57,985 nucleotides of DNA from JAUNSR01 sp036655755 (GCA_036655755.1 JAVVPN010000010.1:1-57985); one strand, 5' to 3'; shown: positions 25,340-34,070, counted from the first letter of the stretch. Notes: generated from the letters alone by a model not told the origin. A program made the numbers and translations.

Positions 25340-26116
25340 TTATATTAAGCCAAAGTGTAAGAGTGCTTTAGCGATACCCTCTTCATCAACGGATGCTGTA
25401 ATATAATCGGCAGCCTGCTTCACTTCGTCTGATGCATTGCCCATGGCGATGCCGATAGCGGCTGCTCTAAGAATGGTAATGTCGTTGCCTCCGTCGCCGA
25501 AGGCCATACTTGCTTCCGGTTCGATGCCGTAATGTTCGAGAATATGGTACATCCCTTCGCGCTTGCTGATATTCTGTTTGACGATATCGGTAAAGAGCGG
25601 ATGCCAGCGGGTTACTTCACAACCGCTCAATACATCGGTCTGGAAGTATTCGTCTTTTTCGGGCGGGAAAAATCCCATGATCTGAAATACTTCCATCTCG
25701 GCAATTTCATCGAGCGGTGTTACTTCGGGAAGTGTCACTTTGAGCTGGGTAGTCACGTTTCGCACATCGTCGTTGATATGCGTGATGGCCCACCCGTGTC
25801 CGTGCATGAATACCAACGGATGCGGGTTGTGCTTGCTCCACTCCAGAATGCGGAGAATCTCGTTTTTCGGGATGGGTTCTTTCGATATAACCTGATCGTC
25901 GGCCGAAAGACACAGACTGCCGTTGAGGGTGATGTAACCGTGGAATTCGATGTTGCGGGTTGCTTCGAGCAAGAATTTCGGACGTCCTGTCGAGATGAAT
26001 ATTTTGATTCCGCGCGCCTTGAGCGCTTCGATGGCGCTCAGCGTGGAAGCGGGGATCTGATGGGTTTTAAATGACAGCAATGTGCCGTCTACATCAAAGA
26101 AAACTGCTTTTGTCAT
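25340..26116 (-). CDS. Cof-type HAD-IIB family phosphatase
   Basis: The 258-residue protein shows the HAD motifs in order: FFDVDGTLLSF with the nucleophile Asp8 and acid/base Asp10, STGRP as motif II, and FGDGGNDITILRAA with the magnesium aspartates. The IIB cap lies between motifs II and III. These enzymes dephosphorylate small sugar phosphates or similar compounds; the substrate cannot be read from sequence. It starts 20 bases after dnaX and is likely cotranscribed with it. Confidence 0.88.
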   Translation of the reverse strand: MTKAVFFDVDGTLLSFKTHQIPASTLSAIEALKARGIKIFISTGRPKFLLEATRNIEFHGYITLNGSLCLSADDQVISKEPIPKNEILRILEWSKHNPHPLVFMHGHGWAITHINDDVRNVTTQLKVTLPEVTPLDEIAEMEVFQIMGFFPPEKDEYFQTDVLSGCEVTRWHPLFTDIVKQNISKREGMYHILEHYGIEPEASMAFGDGGNDITILRAAAIGIAMGNASDEVKQAADYITASVDEEGIAKALLHFGLI

Positions 26117-26136
26117 AATTAAGTAAGGGGGATGGG

Positions 26137-27912
26137 TTAAGCCAGATCCAGTCCGAATGCGTCTTTCAATAATACGACATCGGGATTGGTTTGCACCATC
26201 TGATTATATTTTTCGCGTCCGCTGAATACACGGACACGCTCATTTTTTTCACTTTCGCGCACATTCATCGTCAGCGAGCTGTTTTGAAGCTTATTGCGCA
26301 GGTAATAAAGCAAGTTGGCGCCTTTTTCTTTCAATTTTTCCACCTGATCGGGTATATCAACCACCACTTCGAACTGAGTAGGTGAGAGAAGGGCGGGCTT
26401 GCACGACAGGATCGTATTGATCAGAATCGTTTCGCCGGGAATCGTATGTGTGAATTCGATCCATGCTTTGGCCAGTGATTCATTATCTACCGGTTTGTTC
26501 ATTTCCGCCATTTTCACCTCCTGCACGGGAGCTTCCTCCTGCTTTTTTATTCCGTTACGGATAGAGATGTTCTTTATACCGGACATTCCGGGGCGACCGC
26601 TACCTGTAGAGCGCCCCTGTGAGGGCGGGGGGGGCGGTACACTGGTGCTGATCGTGGTTTGTGCAACCTGTTGCGTGGCTGCCGGCTGAGCGGGAGCTTG
26701 CTGTACGGGTTGTGACTGCGTCATTGGTTGAGGAGCTGCCGATTGCATGGGTGCCTGCTGCTGCCCGACCGGTTGTAAAGGCTGGGTAGCCTGAGTAGCC
26801 GTCGGTTGTTGCGGAGCGGGTGCGAGCAATTGGGCGATGCGAATCAGTGCGATCTCAACAAGCAGACGCTTGTTGCGGCTCGCGCGGTAATTGAGGTCGC
26901 ATTCGTTGCTGATTTCCAATGCGCGGTAAAGAAACGGGTTCGAACATCGGGATGCTTGCTGTTGGTAGCGCGGTGCCACATCGGGCGCGGCATCCATCAG
27001 GGGCAATGTAACGGGGTCTTTGCATACCATTACGTCGCGAAGGTGCGAACCAAGGCCATTGATGAAATGTTGCGGATCGAATCCCTTGGTGATGATTTCA
27101 TTCAGAATCAGAAGCGCCTGCGAAATATCCTGATTGAGGAACGCATCGGTAACTCGGAAATAGTATTCGTAGTCGAGAACGTTGAGGTTGTCGATTACCG
27201 ACTGGTAGGTAAGCTGTCCGTCGGTAAAGTTTACGATCTGATCGAAAATCGAAAGCGCGTCGCGCATCCCTCCGTCTGCTTTGCGGGCGATGATGCCCAA
27301 TGCTTTCGGATCGGCCTGTACGCCCTCTTTCTCGGCCACATACGCAAGGTGATCAATCGTATCTTTCAGTGTGATACGGTTGAAATCGTAAATCTGACAA
27401 CGCGAAAGGATGGTTGGCAGAATTTTATGTTTCTCGGTTGTGGCTAGGATGAATACGGCATGGTGCGGGGGCTCTTCGAGCGTTTTTAGAAACGCGTTGA
27501 AAGCGGCGGCCGACAGCATGTGTACCTCGTCGATGATAAATACCTTATAACGGCCGATCTGCGGCGGAATCTGTACCTGCGAAATTAGTTCGCGGATATC
27601 GTCGACCCCATTGTTGGATGCGGCATCAAGCTCATGGATATTGTATGAACGCTGTTCGTTGAAGGCGCGACACGATTCACACGCGTTGCATGCTTCACCG
27701 GTTGCCGTCGGCGACAGGCAGTTGATGGTTTTTGCAAAAATACGGGCGCAGGTTGTCTTTCCTACTCCGCGCGGTCCGCAGAACAGGTAAGCATGTGCCA
27801 GCTTATTGGTGTGAATTGCATTCTTCAGGGTTTGTGTCAGTGCTCTTTGTCCCACCACCGAATCGAAGGTGGACGGACGATATTTACGCGCCGATACAAT
27901 ATAATTCTCCAT
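26137..27912 (-). CDS. dnaX: DNA polymerase III subunit gamma/tau
   Basis: The 591-residue protein has the clamp-loader AAA+ core: GPRGVGKTTCARIFAKT (Walker A), four zinc cysteines in CLSPTATGEACNACESC, IIDEVHMLS (Walker B) and LATTEKHKI (sensor 1). A Pro/Gln/Ala-rich linker (about 370-435) precedes a C-terminal tau-like domain. The ATG at 27912 (MENYIVSARKYRP) is preferred to 27927 because a -7 element at 27937-27944 leaves no leader for the earlier one. A C8 run in the linker (26627-26634) is a possible slippage site. It loads the sliding clamp in the replisome. Confidence 0.93.
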   Translation of the reverse strand: MENYIVSARKYRPSTFDSVVGQRALTQTLKNAIHTNKLAHAYLFCGPRGVGKTTCARIFAKTINCLSPTATGEACNACESCRAFNEQRSYNIHELDAASNNGVDDIRELISQVQIPPQIGRYKVFIIDEVHMLSAAAFNAFLKTLEEPPHHAVFILATTEKHKILPTILSRCQIYDFNRITLKDTIDHLAYVAEKEGVQADPKALGIIARKADGGMRDALSIFDQIVNFTDGQLTYQSVIDNLNVLDYEYYFRVTDAFLNQDISQALLILNEIITKGFDPQHFINGLGSHLRDVMVCKDPVTLPLMDAAPDVAPRYQQQASRCSNPFLYRALEISNECDLNYRASRNKRLLVEIALIRIAQLLAPAPQQPTATQATQPLQPVGQQQAPMQSAAPQPMTQSQPVQQAPAQPAATQQVAQTTISTSVPPPPPSQGRSTGSGRPGMSGIKNISIRNGIKKQEEAPVQEVKMAEMNKPVDNESLAKAWIEFTHTIPGETILINTILSCKPALLSPTQFEVVVDIPDQVEKLKEKGANLLYYLRNKLQNSSLTMNVRESEKNERVRVFSGREKYNQMVQTNPDVVLLKDAFGLDLA

Positions 27913-27936
27913 AATCTTAATCCTCATTATAATTCA

Positions 27937-27966
27937 CAAAGATAGAAAATTCCGCTAATAATCAAG
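27937..27966 (-). promoter_or_regulatory. Candidate dnaX promoter
   Basis: On the minus strand TATCTTTG lies at 27937-27944, with CTTG (a partial TTTG) 18 bases upstream at 27963-27966. This places the transcript start close to 27930 and supports translation from the ATG at 27912. Confidence 0.45.
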
Positions 27967-27986
27967 TATAAAAAAGAGGGTGTAGC

Positions 27987-28020
27987 AAAACAGCGGACGC
28001 ATGAGGTTGCGTCCGCTGTT
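27987..28020 (-). terminator. Terminator downstream of the DUF417 gene
   Basis: A perfect 13-bp stem, AACAGCGGACGCA (27989-28001) with 28008-28020, is followed on the minus strand by TTTTGC. It lies between the DUF417 stop (28057) and the dnaX promoter. Confidence 0.7.
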
Positions 28021-28056
28021 ATTAGGTTTATCTTTCTGATTTATTGGCTGAATTAG

Positions 28057-28635
28057 TCAGAGAACCATCGATTCGAGGATGGATATAGCCGAGTCGGCAA
28101 GCGCCACGATCGCTGCGGCTATGATGCAAAGGTCTTTTATGACCAATCGGCCTGCTCCACTTAAAAGCGGGAAACCATGCTCCTTGCTGCCGAGGTCGGG
28201 AACCCACACTTCGGGAGTGGTAAACAGGAAAGAAAGGGTACCCAGTGTCATGATAATGGCAAGTAATGCGCCGATCAGCCCGATTACGGGCCAGAAATTG
28301 CCGAGCAATACCAATACGCCGATTGTCATGATCAGTATGCCGAGACCTTTCGAGAAGCCGTAGGTGTTGTTGGCTACGTGCCAATCGTGTTTGGCTTGGT
28401 CGAACTCACCTTCTTTCATTTTATATTTTTTGTATTCGGGTGCTTTTTTTCGGTAGAAGAACCGCATAAACGGGCTGTTGGCTACAAACGGTACAATACC
28501 TTCAGCTTCGTAATTACAGAATTTGAGGGCTCCGATCCATACAAAAATAATAAAGATGGAGATGCGAATCAAAATGATTCCGAAAGGGACCAGTCCGGCT
28601 GCGAACTCCAAGAAGTGGACATATAAATCTTTCAT
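28057..28635 (-). CDS. DUF417 family inner-membrane protein (YkgB/RclC-like)
   Basis: The 192-residue protein has four or more hydrophobic segments. An N-terminal ISIFIIFVWIGALKFCNYEAEGI is followed by FVANSPFM, the conserved core of DUF417. The E. coli relative RclC belongs to a reactive-chlorine resistance operon, but no such neighbours are present, so no function is assigned. It is transcribed alone and is followed by its own terminator. Confidence 0.85.
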   Translation of the reverse strand: MKDLYVHFLEFAAGLVPFGIILIRISIFIIFVWIGALKFCNYEAEGIVPFVANSPFMRFFYRKKAPEYKKYKMKEGEFDQAKHDWHVANNTYGFSKGLGILIMTIGVLVLLGNFWPVIGLIGALLAIIMTLGTLSFLFTTPEVWVPDLGSKEHGFPLLSGAGRLVIKDLCIIAAAIVALADSAISILESMVL

Positions 28636-28854
28636 GTTGATGGTGGATGAATGATTGGGTTATGTTCTTTATTAATAACATTTTATGTTTTGGATAAGTT
28701 CTATAAAATACTGCGGATTTTAATACGAATGTAAATAGGGTAGTTGTGATTATTTGTATCTTTATAAAGGCCAGTATCAGAACCAATTTTGGATTAAGTA
28801 TGTTATTACCTAATAGAAACCCTTATTGATAACACAATCTTTAAAATTTAAATT

Positions 28855-30129
28855 ATGGAAATTGTAAAAGTAACAGGACGGGAAGTGCTTGATTCTCGTG
28901 GAAATCCGACGGTTGAGGTAGATGTATTAACAGCTTCGGGAGCTTTCGGGCGTGCAGCTGTGCCATCGGGTGCCTCTACGGGTATGAACGAAGCGCTCGA
29001 ATTGCGTGATGGTGATAAATCACGTTATTTGGGTAAGGGTGTTTTGAAAGCTGTTGAAAATGTAAATGAAATAATCGGGCCGGAATTGGTTGGTATGAGT
29101 GTGCTTGAGCAAGATGCCATCGACAAATTCCTGATCGATCTTGATGGAACGGATACCAAATCGAAACTGGGTGCGAATGCTTTGCTAGGCGTGTCGCTGG
29201 CATGCGCAAAAGCCGCCGCCGACTATCTGGGCATACCGCTTTATCGCTATATCGGCGGTTCGAACACCTATGTATTGCCGGTTCCAATGATGAATATCAT
29301 TAACGGTGGTTCTCACTCGGATGCTCCGATTGCATTTCAGGAGTTTATGATTCGTCCGATCGGTGCACCTTCTTACCGTGAAGGTTTGCGCATGGGGGCC
29401 GAGGTATTCCACGCATTGAAGAAAGTATTGCACGATCGCGGCCTGAGCACTGCGGTAGGTGACGAAGGTGGTTTCGCTCCGAAACTGAAAGGTACGGAAG
29501 ATGCGCTCGAATCTATTTTGCAGGCAATTAAAGCGGCCGGATATGAACCGGGTACTGAGATTTCGATAGGTCTTGACTGCGCAAGCTCTGAGTTTTATAA
29601 AGACGGATTGTACGATTATACCAAATTCCAGGGTCCGGATGCTCCTAAATATACTTCTGCGCAGCAGGTGGATTATCTGGCTGAGCTGATCAGCAAATAT
29701 CCGATCGATTCGATCGAAGACGGTATGGCTGAAGATGACTGGGACGGATGGAAGATGCTGACTGACAAGATTGGTAAGAAATGCCAGTTGGTGGGCGACG
29801 ACTTGTTTGTAACCAATGTTGAATACCTGAAAAAAGGTATTAAGATGGGTTGTGCCAATTCAATTTTGATCAAGGTTAATCAGATCGGTACATTGACCGA
29901 AACATTGAATGCGATTGAAATGGCGTTGCGTGCCGGCTATACTGCTGTGATTTCGCACCGTTCGGGCGAAACTGAAGATGCTACGATTGCCGATATCGCT
30001 GTCGCAACCAATGCGGGTCAGATTAAAACCGGTTCGTTGAGTCGTTCCGACCGTATGGCTAAATACAACCAGTTGCTTCGTATTGAAGAAGAATTGGGCG
30101 ATGTGGCTCAGTACGGATATTCAATCTGA
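28855..30129 (+). CDS. eno: Enolase
   Basis: The 424-residue protein is a standard bacterial enolase converting 2-phosphoglycerate to phosphoenolpyruvate. It has REVLDSRGNPTVEVDV at the N-terminus, the SGASTGMNEALELRDGD loop, the GDEGGFAPKL region, magnesium ligands in IGLDCASSEF, SIEDGMAEDDWDGW and VGDDLFVTN, and the signature ILIKVNQIGTLTET followed by SHRSGETEDATIAD. It is monocistronic, with a terminator downstream; no clear full promoter was found in the 219 bases upstream. Confidence 0.97.
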   Translation: MEIVKVTGREVLDSRGNPTVEVDVLTASGAFGRAAVPSGASTGMNEALELRDGDKSRYLGKGVLKAVENVNEIIGPELVGMSVLEQDAIDKFLIDLDGTDTKSKLGANALLGVSLACAKAAADYLGIPLYRYIGGSNTYVLPVPMMNIINGGSHSDAPIAFQEFMIRPIGAPSYREGLRMGAEVFHALKKVLHDRGLSTAVGDEGGFAPKLKGTEDALESILQAIKAAGYEPGTEISIGLDCASSEFYKDGLYDYTKFQGPDAPKYTSAQQVDYLAELISKYPIDSIEDGMAEDDWDGWKMLTDKIGKKCQLVGDDLFVTNVEYLKKGIKMGCANSILIKVNQIGTLTETLNAIEMALRAGYTAVISHRSGETEDATIADIAVATNAGQIKTGSLSRSDRMAKYNQLLRIEEELGDVAQYGYSI

Positions 30130-30154
30130 GGATAATATCATCGTTTAAAAATAG

Positions 30155-30197
30155 AAAATGCAGGAGGAAAATCAATTTTGATTGCCTCCTGCATTTT
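30155..30197 (+). terminator. Enolase terminator
   Basis: AAAATGCAGGAGG (30155-30167) pairs perfectly with 30185-30197, followed by further Ts. Confidence 0.8.
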
Positions 30198-30233
30198 TTA
30201 TATGCGGATTAATATTGCCTGGTTTTGTATGAA

Positions 30234-30689
30234 TTATTCGTGGTTCATCAACCGGGTTTTGGCCAATGTCTCATACTCGGTGCCCGGACGTCCGTAATTG
30301 GCATACGGATGAATGGCGATACCACCGCGTGGCGTAAAGATACCGGTTACTTCGATATATTTCGGATCCATCAGCTTCACCAAATCTTTCATGATCAGGT
30401 TTACGCAGTCTTCGTGGAATCCGCCATGATTACGGAAGCTGAACATATACAGTTTCAAGCTCTTGCTCTCTACCATTTTCACATCAGGAATGTAGCTGAT
30501 GATGATGTTGGCAAAGTCGGGTTGTCCCGTAATCGGGCACAGGCTTGTAAACTCAGGGCAAGTGAATTTCACCCAATAATCGTTCTCCTGGTGTTTGTTG
30601 ATAAACGCTTCGAGTACTTCGGGTGCATAATCTTGTTTGTATTCGGTTTTTTTCCCTAACAGTGTCAGAGATTCTTCAGGTGCATGCAT
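30234..30689 (-). CDS. queF: NADPH-dependent 7-cyano-7-deazaguanine (preQ0) reductase
   Basis: The 151-residue protein is the short, unimodular QueF type. It has the catalytic Cys51 in SLCPITGQPDFA, with Asp58 as the proton donor, and the downstream KSLKLYMFSFRNHGGFHED NADPH/substrate stretch. It reduces preQ0 to preQ1 in queuosine biosynthesis. A TTG at 30698 would extend the frame by three residues; the ATG at 30689 is chosen. It follows the yhhQ-type transporter gene by 12 bases, forming a two-gene queuosine-precursor operon. Confidence 0.93.
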   Translation of the reverse strand: MHAPEESLTLLGKKTEYKQDYAPEVLEAFINKHQENDYWVKFTCPEFTSLCPITGQPDFANIIISYIPDVKMVESKSLKLYMFSFRNHGGFHEDCVNLIMKDLVKLMDPKYIEVTGIFTPRGGIAIHPYANYGRPGTEYETLAKTRLMNHE

Positions 30690-30701
30690 AACAGTCAAGG
30701 A

Positions 30702-31382
30702 TTATAAGTCTTGTAATTTTAATACGTTGTAAGAGATGTTTTCGTCGTACACATCGCTGCCGTCCCATTTCTTTACCATTTTCACTACTTTCATCGTGAT
30801 AGGAAGGATGATGATTTCGTACAATGTTTTTAAGGCAGCTTGCGATGCGATCAGAATCAGCAGGTCGTTGAGCGGCACGATGCCGGCGAAGGCGATCGGG
30901 AAGAAGATCAGCGAGTCGGCCGATTCTCCGATCAGGGTAGAGGCAATCGCCCGGTAACCGAACCCTTTTCCTTTCGATGCTACTTTCATCTTACTCATTA
31001 CATACGCATTGAGAAACGAACCCACCAAAAAAGCGATGAAGCTGGCGATAGCGATACGCACGGTTGCTCCGAATACAGAAGCAAAAGCTTCTTGTCCCTC
31101 GTAATAAGGGGCGCTTGGCAGGGCAATAGCTATCTGAGCAACCGCCACGGCGAAGAAGTTCATGGCAAAACCCGCCCAAATGATAAGGCGCGCTTTCTTG
31201 AATCCCCACACTTCGGCGATACAGTCGTTCAGAATATAAGCGATTGGAAAAATAATCAGGCCACCTGTAGCCTGAATGGGACCGATCTGGATGAGCTTAC
31301 TCTCCAGAAAATTGGATAGGATGAGGCATACGCAAAAGAGGATGCCGGTGACCATAAAGGGCACACTAACTTGTTTTTTCAT
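30702..31382 (-). CDS. yhhQ: Queuosine precursor transporter (YhhQ/VUT family)
   Basis: The 226-residue membrane protein matches the VUT/DUF165 family: LILSNFLESKLI, GGLIIFPIAYILNDCIAEVWGF near helix 2, and a final helical pair. E. coli YhhQ takes up preQ0/preQ1. The frame is open further upstream (TTG at 31499), but the ATG at 31382 gives MKKQVSVPFMVTG, the usual start, and leaves room for a leader with a preQ1-I-like pseudoknot. queF follows by 12 bases, so uptake and reduction of preQ0 are encoded together. Confidence 0.9.
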   Translation of the reverse strand: MKKQVSVPFMVTGILFCVCLILSNFLESKLIQIGPIQATGGLIIFPIAYILNDCIAEVWGFKKARLIIWAGFAMNFFAVAVAQIAIALPSAPYYEGQEAFASVFGATVRIAIASFIAFLVGSFLNAYVMSKMKVASKGKGFGYRAIASTLIGESADSLIFFPIAFAGIVPLNDLLILIASQAALKTLYEIIILPITMKVVKMVKKWDGSDVYDENISYNVLKLQDL

Positions 31383-31385
31383 AAA

Positions 31386-31418
31386 CTCTTGTTTTTTACG
31401 TGGTTGACCAAGCACACG
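31386..31418 (-). promoter_or_regulatory. Candidate preQ1-I riboswitch (H-type pseudoknot)
   Basis: On the minus strand CGTG (31415-31418) pairs with CACG (31399-31402) as P1. The loop contains CTTG (31409-31412), which is the exact complement of CAAG (31388-31391) in the tail, giving P2. The tail between them is T followed by six As. The loop begins with U after P1, ends with AAC before P1', and A directly precedes CAAG. These correspond to the three ligand contacts of the preQ1-I class (U6, C15, A29 in the Thermoanaerobacter aptamer). The P2 strand ends five bases before the yhhQ ATG, which suggests control of translation. Confidence 0.65.
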
Positions 31419-31468
31419 GGGATCTGACTTCCGCACGATAATCAGGATGATCCCGAGGAATAGTGATG

Positions 31469-31499
31469 CAAAATTACGCTCTTTTCTGAACTTACACAA
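31469..31499 (-). promoter_or_regulatory. Candidate promoter for yhhQ-queF
   Basis: On the minus strand TAATTTTG (31469-31476) fits TAnnTTTG and TTG (31497-31499) lies 20 bases upstream. This gives a leader of roughly 80 bases that includes the preQ1-I-like element. Confidence 0.45.
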
Positions 31500-31585
31500 T
31501 AGGAGGCTGTTTTAATTCAATAAATAAAGAGGCGATTTTTGTGCACAAAAAAAATAAAAGTGTGCTTGTTATTGCACATAAGTAT

Positions 31586-31593
31586 TATATTTG
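31586..31593 (+). promoter_or_regulatory. Bacteroidetes -7 element for the FadL-family gene
   Basis: TATATTTG lies 31 bases before the ATG at 31625; a TTG at 31566-31568 is 17 bases upstream, a little short of typical spacing. Confidence 0.45.
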
Positions 31594-31624
31594 TGCCGTT
31601 TTTTAAATAATTTAAAACAATCAA

Positions 31625-33001
31625 ATGAAGAAATTAGGCTTATTATCATTAGCTGCATTAATCGGTGGTGCTGCTTTTGCTGAAGGATATCAGGTGAATT
31701 TATTAAGTGCAAAACAGGCCGGTATGGGGCATGTTGGTGTAGCGATGAAGTTGGGTGCGGAAAGTATGCACTTCAATCCTGCGGGGATGGCTTTTATGGA
31801 GGGTACAATGGACTTCTCTGCCGGAATTTCAGGAATCAAGGCTGATGCAACGTATAAAAATGGTGATTACAAACATTCAGCGGATAATGATATCAGTACT
31901 CCGTTGTATGCATATGCCGGATTTCGCATTTATGATAATTTAAAAGCCGGATTTTCGGTTACTACTCCTTACGGAAGCGGATTAAACTGGGGGAAAGAAT
32001 GGGCCGGAGCCTCTTTGGTGCAGGATATCAGTATGAAAGCGTTCTGTTTGCAACCAACGATTTCGTGGAAAATTACAGACCGCTTGAGTATTGGTGCGGG
32101 CGCGATGTTATATAAAGGAAACTTCTCATTAAGCCGTGCGGTACTCCCTGCAGGAGCTTTAAACTCGGCAGCGGCTTTTATTCCGATTTTGCCACCGGCA
32201 TTGGGTACGCAGCTAAAAGATTTTATTGCGAAATATGGCGATGTGAATTTGCTTTCGGCTACTTTGTCGGGTAAATCAAAGGTACGTGCAGGATTTAACG
32301 TAGGTGCTATGTTTGATATTAATGATAAAGTAACGATTGGGGCGTCTTACCGCTCAAAAGTGGGTATGAAGGTGAATGCAGGAAAAGCAGAACTTACATA
32401 TGCCAATGAAGCCGAATTGAAAGGTTTGCTTTCGCAGTTGAATGGAGTTTTGCAGGCGGTTGGTAAAGATCCGATTGTAATTCCGCCATTGGATGAGGGT
32501 ACGTTCTCTGCAGAATTGCCTTTGCCGGCTAACCTTACGGTAGGTGTAAGCTACAAACCAACTTCAAAACTGCAACTTGCATTTGACTTGCAAACTGTTT
32601 TCTGGAGCGCTTATGAAAATCTGAACGTACAGTTTACTGAAAACGTATTGGGTGGTTACAGCATTAACGCCGTAAAAAACTATAAGAATACGGTGATTGC
32701 CCGCGTAGGGGGTGAATATGCGCTGACAGATCGTTTTGATTTGCGTGCCGGTGTATATTTCGACCAATCACCTATCCGTAGCGATAACTATAATCCGGAA
32801 ACACCGGGTATGAATAAAATCGGTTCTTCTGTTGGTTTCAGCTTCCGTCCTTTTACAGGGTTTTCAATTGACTTCTCTGCGCTTTATATCGCAGGATTGA
32901 GTCGTGACGGATCTTATCCGATTGCTGCCGACAAAACATTCTCAGGTCATTATTCAACAACGGCTTTTGCTCCGACATTGGGCTTGTCGTATACATTCTG
33001 A
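31625..33001 (+). CDS. OmpP1/FadL/TodX-family outer-membrane transport protein
   Basis: The 458-residue protein has a cleavable signal (MKKLGLLSLAALIGGAAFA) and the FadL hallmark near the N-terminus: SAKQAGMGHVGVA followed by SMHFNPAGMAFM, the NPA motif of the hatch. Repeated amphipathic strands and a C-terminal aromatic residue (LGLSYTF) indicate a 14-strand barrel. Members let hydrophobic compounds such as long-chain fatty acids cross the outer membrane. It stands alone and converges with the next gene at a five-base spacing. Confidence 0.88.
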   Translation: MKKLGLLSLAALIGGAAFAEGYQVNLLSAKQAGMGHVGVAMKLGAESMHFNPAGMAFMEGTMDFSAGISGIKADATYKNGDYKHSADNDISTPLYAYAGFRIYDNLKAGFSVTTPYGSGLNWGKEWAGASLVQDISMKAFCLQPTISWKITDRLSIGAGAMLYKGNFSLSRAVLPAGALNSAAAFIPILPPALGTQLKDFIAKYGDVNLLSATLSGKSKVRAGFNVGAMFDINDKVTIGASYRSKVGMKVNAGKAELTYANEAELKGLLSQLNGVLQAVGKDPIVIPPLDEGTFSAELPLPANLTVGVSYKPTSKLQLAFDLQTVFWSAYENLNVQFTENVLGGYSINAVKNYKNTVIARVGGEYALTDRFDLRAGVYFDQSPIRSDNYNPETPGMNKIGSSVGFSFRPFTGFSIDFSALYIAGLSRDGSYPIAADKTFSGHYSTTAFAPTLGLSYTF

Positions 33002-33006
33002 TCAAA

Positions 33007-34014
33007 TCAGGGAACAATATCGAGTATGATGGGCAGATGATCACTAAATCCTGCTTCATACCGGTAACCATAATAAGTACGAAGCGGCCGTTGGCCGAAA
33101 TACTTCGTATCTTCTGTTAGCAGAAAGGGTGCTTCAAATACATCAGTGTGCAGAATATAAGGGTTGGTTTGCGGGTTTAAAAGATCTCCGCTTACAATAA
33201 ACTGATCCAGATATCCCCATACACCGGCGTATTTGTGGCTCCCTTTTTCTTTTGGCAGGGTACACATCAGGTTATAAAGCGCATCGGTAGCGGGATGGGG
33301 TGTGGGTTTCTGCATCGGTAGGGAGGAGTCGGCCAATTTGTCCTGTGGATAATCATTGAAATCGCCCATGATAAGCAATAACGGTTTTTTGCGCGTGAGG
33401 AAAAGAGAATCGGTAATGAGCTTTAAGGTGTGATTGGCTGCTTTTCGGGCAGGCCGGCTTTCTTTTTCGCCTCCACTGCGGGACGGGAAATGGCATACGA
33501 ACACATCGAGCGTATCTCCTCCCGGAATCAGTCCGCTGATGTGAAGTATGTCGCGGGTAGGGCGGTAACCCCGGGGCATCCGGATATGGAAATCCTGTCG
33601 GGTGATTGGTTTGAAGAGGTTTCGCTTGTATAACAGAGCAATGTTGATGCCGCGTTGGTCGGGAGAGTTGGTGATAAAGTAGCGGTAGCCCAGTTGAGAG
33701 AAAGGGGTGAGGCGAAAAAGGTCTTGCATCACACTGTCGTTTTCAACTTCGCATAACCCGATCAGGGCAGGGATTTCGCCATCTCCGGCAGCAACCAATA
33801 CTTTGGATAATTGAATCAATTTCTGTCGGTATCGGTAAAAAGACCATCGGCGGGTTGCCGAAGGCAGAAATTCATTGTCATCTTTTTCCGGATCATCCCG
33901 ATGATCAAACAGGTTTTCCGTATTATAAAAGATGACCCGCAATTTCTGATTTTGGGCGAAAATAATATCGGATAGACTGATTAATAATAAAAGAAGGAGT
34001 AAAAAACGATTCAT
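33007..34014 (-). CDS. Secreted endonuclease/exonuclease/phosphatase-family protein
   Basis: The 335-residue protein has a signal peptide (LLLLLLLISLSDIIFA) and an EEP fold. FYNTENLFDHRDDP is near the N-terminus, GLCEVENDSVMQDL carries the catalytic Glu, VCHFPSRSGG and MGDFNDYPQD follow, and SDHLPIILDI provides the last Asp-His. The enzyme may be a nuclease or a phosphodiesterase acting outside the cytoplasm; the substrate cannot be decided. The beta-helix lipoprotein gene lies 56 bases upstream on the same strand. Confidence 0.87.
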   Translation of the reverse strand: MNRFLLLLLLLISLSDIIFAQNQKLRVIFYNTENLFDHRDDPEKDDNEFLPSATRRWSFYRYRQKLIQLSKVLVAAGDGEIPALIGLCEVENDSVMQDLFRLTPFSQLGYRYFITNSPDQRGINIALLYKRNLFKPITRQDFHIRMPRGYRPTRDILHISGLIPGGDTLDVFVCHFPSRSGGEKESRPARKAANHTLKLITDSLFLTRKKPLLLIMGDFNDYPQDKLADSSLPMQKPTPHPATDALYNLMCTLPKEKGSHKYAGVWGYLDQFIVSGDLLNPQTNPYILHTDVFEAPFLLTEDTKYFGQRPLRTYYGYRYEAGFSDHLPIILDIVP

Positions 34015-34070
34015 GTCGGTTTTTTACTCCTTAACAATTTTATAGACTGATGGGTTTGGCTCTTCTGTAT

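Noticed and set aside
25532..26074. 180-aa ORF antisense to the HAD phosphatase
   Set aside because: Shadow of a well-supported gene whose motifs account for the conservation of this stretch.
26806..27447. 213-aa ORF antisense to dnaX
   Set aside because: Fully inside the strongly conserved dnaX coding sequence, with no promoter or domain.
31383..31499. 39-residue extension of YhhQ from a TTG start
   Set aside because: This stretch holds the likely promoter and the preQ1-I-like pseudoknot, and the extension is not like the family N-terminus.
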